A stretch of DNA of 5,408 bases from Desulfobacterales bacterium (GTDB taxonomy: Bacteria; Desulfobacterota; Desulfobacteria; Desulfobacterales; QNYZ01): positions 1 through 5,408 of the forward strand of contig JAOZUU010000221.1 in the NCBI GenBank assembly GCA_029938515.1, written 5' to 3'. Positions 1 through 5,408 of this stretch are shown one piece after another (position 1 is the first letter of the stretch; each line of letters starts with the position of its first letter). Under the pieces are notes generated by a model. The model was not told the origin of the DNA and ran no database searches. It saw only the letters and a list, made by a program, of their open reading frames with translations. Position numbers and translations under genes: made by a program.

Positions 1-14
1 AGGGAAAAAAAAGA

Positions 15-43
15 TTGAAAGAATACCCTTGGGTTGATATAGA
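15..43 (+). promoter_or_regulatory. Candidate sigma70-type promoter of the liv operon
   Basis: TTGAAA at 15-20 matches the -35 consensus at five of six positions. It is followed after exactly 17 nt by TATAGA at 38-43, which matches the -10 consensus at four of six. Transcription would start near position 50 and leave a leader of about 55 nt before the first gene. I see no sigma54-type GG/GC element, no riboswitch-like fold and no clear operator palindrome in 1-103. The assignment rests on spacing and sequence match only; an upstream promoter outside the window is possible. Confidence 0.42.
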
Positions 44-91
44 TACAAAGATTCGTGGATAGAAATCATATTTCAGATAACTGAACACAAG

Positions 92-98
92 AAGGAGG
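92..98 (+). promoter_or_regulatory. Strong ribosome binding site of the binding-protein gene
   Basis: AAGGAGG lies 5 nt upstream of the ATG at 104. It fixes that ATG as the start over the in-frame ATGs at codons 6 and 9. This strong site suits a binding protein, which is normally made in excess over the membrane subunits. Confidence 0.85.
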
Positions 99-103
99 AA
101 GTC

Positions 104-1270
104 ATGCGAAAAGGATTGATGTTGGTAATGTTAGGTGTGGTTCTCGGGTTGGTGATGTCTCCGTGCGCCTGGGGGGCTGATTCGTCGATTACGATCGGAT
201 TTAATATTCCCCTTACCGGTGATAATCCCGATGTCGGCGCCTCGTCCAGGAATGCCGCCGAAATGTATCTCAAGAAAAACCCCAGTATCGATGTGGGCGG
301 AAAAAAATATCAACTCAAATTTCTCTACGAAGACAATGAATATAAAGCCGAATCCGCGGTCAAGGCCAATACGAAGCTGATTACCGCTGAGGATGTGCTG
401 GCCATTGTGGGTCCGCAATCCTCCAGTCAGGCGGTACCGGCCGGAGAGATCGCCAACAATCTGGCCACACCGATGATCAGCCCCTGGTCCACCAACCCCA
501 ATACCACCCTGGATCGACCGTATGTATTTCGCGGGTGCTTTTTAGACCCCTTCCAGGGACCGGTTGCGGCTGATTTTGCCACCGAGGATCTGGGTGCCAA
601 GAAAGCCGCCGTGCTCTACGACATCGCCGCAGATTATCCGAAAGGGCTGGCCGAATTTTTCAAGGCGGCTTTTGAAAAACTTCATGGTGCCGGTTCCGTG
701 GTGGCGTTTGAATCTTTTACGACGGGTGATAAGGATTTTTCCGCTCAGATGACCAGCATCGTCGCTTCCGGAGCAGACGTTCTTTTTGTGCCCCAGTATT
801 ATTCCGAGGTCCCGCTGGTTATTCGCGCGGCCAAGGAGATGGGCTGGACAAAGGATATCCTCGGGTCTGACTCCTGGGGGGGTGGCGACCTGATGGGACT
901 GTGTGGTGATGATTGCAAGGGCTATTATTTCTCTACCCATTATGCCGCGGCCGGTGCGAAGGGAGATACAAAAGCCTTTATTGATGCATACAAGACGACC
1001 TATGGTAAAACACCTGACGATGTGGCTGCCCTGACGTGGGACTCCCTGGGATTGATGGTGCAGGCCATGAAGGATACCGGTGGTTTGTCCGGAGATATCA
1101 AAGCTGACCGAACCAAGGTCAAAGATGCCCTGGCAGCCATCAAGAGCTATCCGGGAATTACCGGTGGAATGACATTTACAGCGGACGGCGACCCGAAAAA
1201 ATGCGCCGTGGTGGTTAAAATCAACGACGAAGGTCAGTTCGCTTTCCACAAATCCGTTTGCCCTAAATAG
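104..1270 (+). CDS. livK: Periplasmic branched-chain amino acid-type substrate-binding protein (LivK/LivJ-like)
   Basis: This is the 388-residue extracytoplasmic receptor of the importer, a type I periplasmic binding protein (Peripla_BP_6-like, two alpha/beta lobes). Residues 1-24 form a signal peptide: Arg-Lys, a hydrophobic core at 5-18, and an A-W-G-A cleavage region near 22-25. Cys21 is preceded by M-S-P, which is not a lipobox, so a soluble periplasmic protein is likelier than a lipoprotein. Family landmarks are IGFNIPLTGDNPDVG (31-45), IVGPQSSSQAV (101-111), PMISPWSTNP (123-132, ligand pocket and hinge side), VLYDIAADYPKG (170-181) and the closing lobe near TWDSLGLMVQAM (311-322). The length is normal for the family. 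The mature protein keeps five cysteines, including C267-GDD-C271. It is the first gene of the operon, with a strong ribosome binding site. The permease context makes the uptake role firm, but the ligand (Leu/Ile/Val or another hydrophobic or aromatic acid or amide) cannot be read from the sequence. Confidence 0.93.
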   Translation: MRKGLMLVMLGVVLGLVMSPCAWGADSSITIGFNIPLTGDNPDVGASSRNAAEMYLKKNPSIDVGGKKYQLKFLYEDNEYKAESAVKANTKLITAEDVLAIVGPQSSSQAVPAGEIANNLATPMISPWSTNPNTTLDRPYVFRGCFLDPFQGPVAADFATEDLGAKKAAVLYDIAADYPKGLAEFFKAAFEKLHGAGSVVAFESFTTGDKDFSAQMTSIVASGADVLFVPQYYSEVPLVIRAAKEMGWTKDILGSDSWGGGDLMGLCGDDCKGYYFSTHYAAAGAKGDTKAFIDAYKTTYGKTPDDVAALTWDSLGLMVQAMKDTGGLSGDIKADRTKVKDALAAIKSYPGITGGMTFTADGDPKKCAVVVKINDEGQFAFHKSVCPK

Positions 1271-1313
1271 TCTCAATAAACAAAGATACCACTGGGGGAC
1301 AGCACTCTGCCTG

Positions 1314-1327
1314 ACCCTCGGCGGGGT
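1314..1327 (+). other. Small intergenic hairpin after livK
   Basis: ACCCT (1314-1318) pairs with GGGGT (1323-1327), including one T-G wobble, around a CGGC tetraloop. No T-run follows, so it is not an intrinsic terminator. It sits directly after a GGGGGACAGCACT motif (1294-1306) and just before a longer stem-loop. It may be part of a folded livK 3' end, or chance. Confidence 0.25.
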
Positions 1328-1333
1328 GATATT

Positions 1334-1366
1334 AAAGGGGTCCGGGATGATAGTCTGGGCCTCTTT
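1334..1366 (+). other. Stem-loop in the livK-livH intergenic region (possible attenuator or mRNA-stabilising structure)
   Basis: AAAGGGGTCC (1334-1343) pairs along all 10 positions with GGGCCTCTTT (1357-1366), counting two G-U wobbles, around a 13-nt loop. A mixed pyrimidine run, CCCTTTATT (1367-1375), follows. That is too interrupted for a classical terminator, but it could allow partial termination or protect the upstream mRNA from 3' decay. Either effect would give more binding protein than permease. An alternative pairing, AAAGGG (1334-1339) with CCCTTT (1367-1372), uses the same left arm. The role is inferred; only the pairing is seen. Confidence 0.45.
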
Positions 1367-1395
1367 CCCTTTATTCAAGATCTTGATCATTATTC

Positions 1396-1400
1396 GGGAG
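1396..1400 (+). promoter_or_regulatory. Ribosome binding site of livH
   Basis: GGGAG ends 7 nt before the ATG at 1408. An in-frame TGA at 1405-1407 directly precedes that ATG, so livH cannot start further upstream. Confidence 0.7.
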
Positions 1401-1407
1401 TACCTGA

Positions 1408-2373
1408 ATGTCCTTTACCTTCTTAATGCAGAATCTGGTGAACGCCCTTCAATGGGGGAGTTTCTACGCCCTCATCGCCCTGGGTTACTCCATGGTGTAC
1501 AGCATCCTGATGCTGTTTAATTTCGCCCACGGAGATATCTTCATGGTCGGCGCCTATATTGGCCTGGGGGTGGCCACGTTACTTCTGGCTTTGGTTGGGA
1601 CTGGTGCCGGCGCAATGCTTCCCGGTTGGGTGGTGCTGGTATTTACCATACTGATATCCATGTTTTTAACCGCATTTGTCGGGCTTATTGTCGAACGCGT
1701 GGGTTACCGGCCCCTGCGCGAAGCGCCCCGGGCTTCGGCCGCCATTACCGGATTAATGATCGGTATCATCCTGGAGACGTCCAATATTATCCTTATGGGC
1801 GGGCAGCGGGTCAAATTTCCCCAACTGATCGAATCCGTGACCTATAATATCGGTGGCGTGTTTGTCACCAATATGAAGATCATGATCGTACTCGTCTCGC
1901 TTGGCCTCATGCTCGCTTTACACCTGTTTGTAACCCGGTCCAAATGGGGAATGGCCATGCGGGCCATGGCCTTCGATTACGTGGTGGTGCCGCTGGTGGG
2001 GGTGCCGCTGAATACCATTGCCGCCATGACCTTTGCCATCGGGTCGGCCCTGGCGGCGGCGGCGGGTATCCTGTTTGGGTTGGCCTACCCCGTGCTGGAT
2101 CCGTTTATGGGCGTCAGCCTTGGATGGAAAGCCTTCGTGGCCGCCATTCTTGGGGGACGCGGTTCCATCATGGGTGCCTGTCTTGCCGGTTTCATGCTCG
2201 GATTTATCGAGATCATGACGGTTCCGGCCATCCAGATCGTTAATCGTCTTTTTAACCTCAATCTCGGTTCCAATCTGCGGGATTTAATCGCCTATTCCAT
2301 CGTGTTGCTGATTTTAATCTTTCGACCCCATGGGCTGTTTGGCGAACCTTACAGTGCAAAATTAAGGTTGTAA
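1408..2373 (+). CDS. livH: Branched-chain amino acid ABC transporter permease LivH
   Basis: This 321-residue inner-membrane subunit pairs with LivM to form the translocation channel. The family signature near the N terminus is intact: YALIALGYSMVYSILMLFNFAHGDIFMVGAY spans 20-50. The E-R-V-x-Y-R-P-L-R motif follows at 96-104, and the late K-A-F-V-A-A-I-L-G-G-R-G-S-I-M-G motif is at 241-256. Hydrophobic segments lie near 13-35, 44-64, 73-95, 110-130, 150-174, 202-226, 240-266 and 292-306, as expected for a multi-span permease. The length is at or slightly above the usual size. The cytoplasmic loop after R-A-M-A-F-D (185-190) is unusually hydrophobic: YVVVPLVGVPL replaces the polar, Ala-rich A-x-L-M-G-I type usually seen. 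The GTGCCGCTG repeat that encodes the two V-P-L units is at 1987-1995 and 2002-2010. An in-frame stop just upstream and a GGGAG site support the start. Confidence 0.95.
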   Translation: MSFTFLMQNLVNALQWGSFYALIALGYSMVYSILMLFNFAHGDIFMVGAYIGLGVATLLLALVGTGAGAMLPGWVVLVFTILISMFLTAFVGLIVERVGYRPLREAPRASAAITGLMIGIILETSNIILMGGQRVKFPQLIESVTYNIGGVFVTNMKIMIVLVSLGLMLALHLFVTRSKWGMAMRAMAFDYVVVPLVGVPLNTIAAMTFAIGSALAAAAGILFGLAYPVLDPFMGVSLGWKAFVAAILGGRGSIMGACLAGFMLGFIEIMTVPAIQIVNRLFNLNLGSNLRDLIAYSIVLLILIFRPHGLFGEPYSAKLRL

Positions 2374-2394
2374 TAAACACAGGATATTTTTAAT

Positions 2395-3756
2395 ATGGCG
2401 CAAACGAAAACGACTTCATCTCCATTACCACGAGGTGTAAAAAACGCTGTGGGTCGCCTGTTCGCCTCGGTACCGTTGCTGGGATTTCTATTTGGATTTT
2501 TAGCATGTGTGCTGATGGAAATGGCTGTCGGTGATCAATTGGCGAACCTGTTGGGTCTGTCCAAGATGCCTGTTTTATTTGGTATCGTGACGATATTCAA
2601 AGCCATTGCCGGTTTGATTAATACCCTTTTTAAAGGCGCTGCGTTCGATCCCGGGACACTTGTTCATATTCCCATGGCCCTGATCTATTTCAGTATCGTC
2701 TACCTGGCACCCATCACCATTGTTACGCGGCTCACGTCCCGACTGGCAAACAGTCTGGCGGATGCTTTGCAACAGACCTCCCTTTTATTTTCCGCTTTGG
2801 TGCACCTGGGACTTTTGTATGCCATCCTTCATTTCTGGGGCGGGATGAATGATTATCGGCTGATTGTCTTGAAATTGACCCTCATCGCCATACTTGTAAC
2901 GCTGAGTTTGAATATCATCAACGGTTATATGGGGGAATTTTCCTGCTCCCACCCCGGATTCATGGCCATCGGGGCTTATATGTCATCGATGTTTACCGTC
3001 GGTTTATTTGTTGACGATAAAGTTCTGGGGGCGGCGAAACTCAGTTTTTCCCTGGCCTATCTCAGTTTTCCCCTGGCGCTTGTTTTCGGCGGACTCATGG
3101 CCGCGATCGGTGCGTTGATAATCGCGATTCCGTCGTTTAAAACCCGCGGGGATTATCTGGCCATCATCAGCCTGGCGTTTCTTTTCATCATCAAGAGTCT
3201 TTTTGAGAATGTACAGGCCCTGGGCGGTGCCAGGGGAATTTCCGGGCAACCCAACTGGGCCACGTTACCGGTTATTTTCGCCGTGGTTGTGATCGGTTTT
3301 TGGGCGATCAATAACTTTGTCAATTCCACCATGGGGAAGGCGCTGAATGCGGTTCGGGATGAAGAATCCGCAGCCGAAGCGATGACCATCAACACCCGCA
3401 AGACCAAAATGGCCGCCTTTATGTTTGCCGCTTTTTGGGCCGGAATGGCCGGTGGTCTTCTGGCCCATGTCATGCGCTACATCAATCCGAGCATGTTCGG
3501 CATACAGAAACTGGCTGAAGTGCTGGCGATGGTTTACTTCGGGGGGCTCAATTCCGTGGTGGGATCCATTGTGGGGGCCGTTTCCATCAGCTTGTTGAGC
3601 GAAGCGCTGCGTCCCCTGGAAATCTTGAAATGGATTGTTATTCCTTTGCTGTTAATACTGGTGATGATCTATCGACCGACCGGTTTGATCGCCTTCCGGG
3701 AATTCAATATCCGCAGGATATTGCAACCCCGGAGACCCGAAAGCAAGGAGGTGTGA
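2395..3756 (+). CDS. livM: Branched-chain amino acid ABC transporter permease LivM, with long N-terminal extension
   Basis: This is the second channel subunit, 453 residues. The conserved LivM core starts near residue 155. It includes LSLNIINGYMGEFSCSHPGFMAIGAY (170-195), the K-T-R-G-D-Y-L-A-I-I-S-L motif (249-260), G-G-A-R-G-I-S-G-Q-P (277-286), the cytoplasmic loop GKALNAVRDEESAAEAMTIN (314-333) and VLAMVYFGGLNSVVGSIVGA (376-395). About 150 residues precede the core, with likely membrane segments near 28-45, 58-78, 89-110 and 126-148. E. coli LivM is also N-terminally extended, but I do not see clear similarity to that extension. The start has a weak AGGA site (2381-2384, 10 nt away). It is kept because the frame is open and protein-like throughout, and because a start at Met151 (2845) would leave about 470 nt unexplained. 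The gene is in the same frame as livH, separated by tandem TAA stops at 2371-2376. Confidence 0.93.
   Translation: MAQTKTTSSPLPRGVKNAVGRLFASVPLLGFLFGFLACVLMEMAVGDQLANLLGLSKMPVLFGIVTIFKAIAGLINTLFKGAAFDPGTLVHIPMALIYFSIVYLAPITIVTRLTSRLANSLADALQQTSLLFSALVHLGLLYAILHFWGGMNDYRLIVLKLTLIAILVTLSLNIINGYMGEFSCSHPGFMAIGAYMSSMFTVGLFVDDKVLGAAKLSFSLAYLSFPLALVFGGLMAAIGALIIAIPSFKTRGDYLAIISLAFLFIIKSLFENVQALGGARGISGQPNWATLPVIFAVVVIGFWAINNFVNSTMGKALNAVRDEESAAEAMTINTRKTKMAAFMFAAFWAGMAGGLLAHVMRYINPSMFGIQKLAEVLAMVYFGGLNSVVGSIVGAVSISLLSEALRPLEILKWIVIPLLLILVMIYRPTGLIAFREFNIRRILQPRRPESKEV
3745..3753 (+). promoter_or_regulatory. Near-perfect ribosome binding site of livG inside the end of livM
   Basis: AAGGAGGTG complements the 16S rRNA 3' end over nine bases and ends 4 nt before the ATG at 3758. 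The same bases encode the last three LivM residues, Lys-Glu-Val. Translation of LivM therefore runs over the initiation site of LivG. Confidence 0.85.
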
Positions 3757-3757
3757 T

Positions 3758-4531
3758 ATGGCGCTCTTGCAGGTGGATCATATGACCCATTTTTTCAGTG
3801 GCCTGCGTGCGGTGCATGACTTCAATCTGGCCATTGAGCCCGGTGAGATTCGAGGATTGATCGGTCCCAACGGTGCCGGTAAGACCACTATTTTTAACCT
3901 GATCACCGGTATTTACACGCCCACCGAAGGAAAAATTTCTCTTAACGGCGAATCTCTCATCGGTCTTTATCCACATAAGATCGCATCCAGGGGGATTGGC
4001 CGGACCTTCCAGGATCTCAGGCTATGGCGGCACATGACTGTTTTGGAACATGTCAAGATGGCCCGATATTCCCAATTGACCTATGGTCTTTGGGGTGCTT
4101 TTTTTGATACGGCCCTCAGGCGCAAGGAAGAAGTGGAGAGTGAACACAGGGCCATGGAATTGTTATCCCTTTTAGGTGTAGACCATCTGGCTGATCAGCT
4201 GGTAGTCAATTTGCCCTATGGTGCCCAGCGCCGGGTGGAAATGGCCCGGGCGCTGGCGATAGAACCCAAAATACTCTTTCTGGATGAACCCACCGTGGGC
4301 ATGACCCCCGAGGAACTGGTGCAAATCATGGCGATTATTCGCAACATCCACCAAAAATTCGATCTGGCGATTTTTATGATCGAACACCGGTTGAAATTTG
4401 TCATGGAGTTGTGTGAACAGATCCAGTGCCTGGTTTTCGGTGAGGTTATCGCTGACGGTAATCCTGACGATATTCAGAATAACCCCCAGGTGATCGAAGC
4501 CTATCTGGGGAAGGATGCAGTCGAGGCATGA
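3758..4531 (+). CDS. livG: Branched-chain amino acid ABC transporter ATP-binding protein LivG
   Basis: This 257-residue cytoplasmic ATPase pairs with LivF to drive the permease. The Walker A motif is GPNGAGKT (36-43), and the Q-loop is R-T-F-Q85-D-L-R. The signature region is the LivG-type [11 protein letters not shown] (151-161), in place of canonical LSGGQ. Walker B is I-L-F-L-D176-E177-P, followed by T-V-G-M-T-P-E-E in the D-loop region, and the switch histidine is His210 in [11 protein letters not shown]. The segment at 104-125 ([19 protein letters not shown]) is the helical insertion typical of LivG, and the C terminus ends in the family-like I-E-A-Y-L-G (246-251). LivG proteins often have Asp after the switch His; here it is Arg211. 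The gene starts 1 nt after the livM stop behind a very strong ribosome binding site and overlaps livF by 4 nt. Confidence 0.96.
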   Translation: MALLQVDHMTHFFSGLRAVHDFNLAIEPGEIRGLIGPNGAGKTTIFNLITGIYTPTEGKISLNGESLIGLYPHKIASRGIGRTFQDLRLWRHMTVLEHVKMARYSQLTYGLWGAFFDTALRRKEEVESEHRAMELLSLLGVDHLADQLVVNLPYGAQRRVEMARALAIEPKILFLDEPTVGMTPEELVQIMAIIRNIHQKFDLAIFMIEHRLKFVMELCEQIQCLVFGEVIADGNPDDIQNNPQVIEAYLGKDAVEA

Positions 4532-5241
4532 TGCTGACCATTAAAAACCTTTATGTGGATTACGGAAAGATTCGAGCCCTGCACGGGATCGACCTGGAGA
4601 TCGAAGAAGGCGAGATCATAACGATTATCGGCGCCAACGGTGCCGGCAAAAGCACGACCTTGCGCGCGATTTCCCGGATGATTCCCGTGGGCCCGGAAAC
4701 CCGCATGACTTTCATGGGTCAGGATTTGTTGAAATTTGCTCCGGACAAGGTCGTCAGCCGCCTCGGTATTTCCCATGTCCCCGAGGGCCGGCGCCTGTTC
4801 GGTAACCTGACCGTTATGGAAAACCTCAAATTGGCCTGTTTTGCCCGTAAGGATACCCAGCAGATCCAAAAAGACATCAAGCGTGTTTTTTCAATTTTTC
4901 CGCGACTTGAAGAAAGGTCCACTCAAAAAGCAGGCACCTTGAGCGGCGGGGAGCAGCAGATGCTCGCCATCGGTCGGGCGTTCATGAGTGGTCGCAAGAT
5001 CATGCTTTTGGACGAGCCTTCCATGGGTCTGGCACCGCTGTTGATGGTGAGCGTATTTGATGCTTTGAAAGAGATCAACCGGGAAGGCACGACTATTTTG
5101 CTGGTTGAGCAGAATGCCCGGCTGGCCCTGCAGTTTGCCCAGCGTGGCTATGTGCTGGAAAACGGACACCTGGCCCTTTCCGGGAAATCCGAGGATTTGC
5201 TCGCTGATCCCGAAGTAAAAAAGGCCTACCTGGGTGGTTAA
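4528..5241 (+). CDS. livF: Branched-chain amino acid ABC transporter ATP-binding protein LivF
   Basis: This is the second ATPase, 237 residues, the usual LivF length. The Walker A motif is GANGAGKST (35-43). The Q-loop region is the LivF-type H-V-P-E-G-R-R-L-F (83-91), with Glu in place of Gln. A canonical L-S-G-G-E-Q-Q signature is at 138-144 and Walker B is I-M-L-L-D-E-P at 158-164. The switch position is Gln195 in L-L-V-E-Q-N-A, as is common in LivF, and the end K-K-A-Y-L-G-G matches the family. Its ATG overlaps the livG stop as ATGA (4528-4531), which suggests translational coupling. A second ATG follows at once (4531), and GAGG at 4523-4526 is better spaced for that one, so the protein may lack the first Met. 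No strong ribosome binding site is present; initiation probably depends on terminating livG ribosomes. It is the last gene of the operon. Confidence 0.96.
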   Translation: MMLTIKNLYVDYGKIRALHGIDLEIEEGEIITIIGANGAGKSTTLRAISRMIPVGPETRMTFMGQDLLKFAPDKVVSRLGISHVPEGRRLFGNLTVMENLKLACFARKDTQQIQKDIKRVFSIFPRLEERSTQKAGTLSGGEQQMLAIGRAFMSGRKIMLLDEPSMGLAPLLMVSVFDALKEINREGTTILLVEQNARLALQFAQRGYVLENGHLALSGKSEDLLADPEVKKAYLGG

Positions 5242-5289
5242 ACTGTGAAGTTATTTTTGCGCGAATCCTAAGTGTATCTCCCGGTTGAA
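5242..5289. other. Convergent intergenic spacer without a clear terminator
   Basis: These 48 nt lie between the livF stop and the stop of the partial minus-strand gene. I find no GC-rich hairpin followed by a T-run on either strand, so termination may be Rho-dependent or lie outside this spacer. A short ATTTTT run (5252-5257) is not preceded by a stable stem. Confidence 0.5.
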
Positions 5290-5408
5290 TTATTCCCTTT
5301 GAATGATACCTTTGCCTGTTGCCTTGTAATAATAACGGTTTAGGTCAAACAGGCCTCCGGTAACCGGCTCCTGCCGGAGAAAACGTGCCTGAAACCAGTC
5401 ATAGACCT
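5290..5408 (-). CDS. Partial hypothetical protein, C-terminal 38 residues (convergent gene)
   Basis: Read on the minus strand from the window edge, an open frame of 38 codons ends in TAA (complement of 5290-5292). Its start lies beyond the window. The peptide begins V-Y-D-W-F-Q-A-R-F-L-R-Q-E-P-V-T and continues through G-G-L-F-D-L-N-R-Y-Y-Y-K-A-T-G-K-G to I-I-Q-R-E. The composition looks like a real soluble protein tail: mixed charge, aromatic clusters and no low-complexity runs. The other minus-strand frames are closed early by stops, and no plus-strand frame here is open for as long. I do not recognise the family. The convergent orientation means it is not part of the liv operon. Confidence 0.55.
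   Translation of the reverse strand, partial: VYDWFQARFLRQEPVTGGLFDLNRYYYKATGKGIIQRE

Noticed and set aside
167..169. Lipoprotein attachment at Cys21 of the binding protein
   Set aside because: The residues before Cys21 are V-M-S-P, with Pro at -1, which does not fit a lipobox. The A-W-G-A site just after fits signal peptidase I.
1335..1375. Intrinsic terminator after livK
   Set aside because: The stem is good, but the following run is CCCTTTATT rather than a continuous T-tract, and livH to livF need transcription through it. It is kept only as a possible partial attenuator or stabiliser.
542..1390. A 282-codon open frame on the minus strand opposite livK
   Set aside because: It lies antisense to a clearly functional binding-protein gene. 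Its peptide is rich in Arg, His, Gly and Cys with no recognisable motif, as expected from the antisense of well-biased codons, and it runs across the stem-loop gap.
2053..2064. (GCG)4 trinucleotide repeat in livH as a phase-variable tract
   Set aside because: Four GCG codons encode an Ala run in a membrane helix; length changes would stay in frame and the tract is too short to suggest phase variation.
1944..2243. A 99-codon plus-strand frame inside livH rich in Gly and His
   Set aside because: It is an out-of-frame shadow of livH. The Gly-rich composition comes from shifted reading of GCG/GTG-rich codons, and it has no proper ribosome binding site.
5355..5382. Intrinsic terminator of the liv operon
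   Set aside because: The hairpin is followed by GAAAACG on the plus strand with no T-run, lies over 110 nt past livF, and falls within apparent coding sequence on the other strand.
1..5408. CRISPR arrays, tRNA/rRNA genes, insertion sequences or a novel defence or signalling system
   Set aside because: No direct-repeat array, cloverleaf or rRNA-like sequence, transposase frame or unfamiliar gene cluster was seen. Nearly the whole window is explained by a standard five-gene liv importer.

Overview
The window holds one complete high-affinity branched-chain amino acid (HAAT/Liv-type) ABC importer operon on the plus strand, in the order livK-like binding protein, livH, livM, livG, livF. The last ~120 bases appear to carry the 3' end of an unrelated convergent gene on the minus strand. 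Strong Shine-Dalgarno sequences, a short sigma70-like promoter and very tight gene packing show a bacterium. The protein style (for example the binding protein's SPWSTNP and FRGCFLDPFQG stretches and the LivF HVPEGRRLF stretch) resembles liv operons of Desulfobacterota (sulfate-reducing or syntrophic 'Deltaproteobacteria'). That placement comes from memory of family members, not from a search.

Layout: 1-103 is a leader with a plausible promoter (TTGAAA, 17 nt, TATAGA) and a strong ribosome binding site. 104-1270 encodes the secreted substrate-binding protein. 1271-1407 is the only sizeable gap inside the operon and can form a 10-bp stem-loop plus a smaller hairpin. 1408-2373 (livH) and 2395-3756 (livM) encode the two membrane subunits; livM has an unusual hydrophobic N-terminal extension. 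3758-4531 (livG) and 4528-5241 (livF) encode the two ATPases. The gaps shrink along the operon (137, 21, 1, then -4 nt), which suggests translational coupling of the later genes. 5242-5289 is a short convergent spacer with no clear terminator. 5290-5408 (minus strand) reads as the last 38 codons of a protein I do not recognise.

How it works: the periplasmic binding protein captures the ligand and delivers it to the LivH-LivM channel in the inner membrane. A LivG-LivF ATPase heterodimer powers uptake. The ligand is most likely a branched-chain or related hydrophobic amino acid, but this family also moves amides, aromatic acids and other small acids, and nothing in the window settles it.

I found no previously undescribed system. 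The points most worth a second look are the livK-livH intergenic structure, the LivM N-terminal extension, the altered cytoplasmic loop in LivH, the cysteine content of the binding protein, and the partial minus-strand gene.
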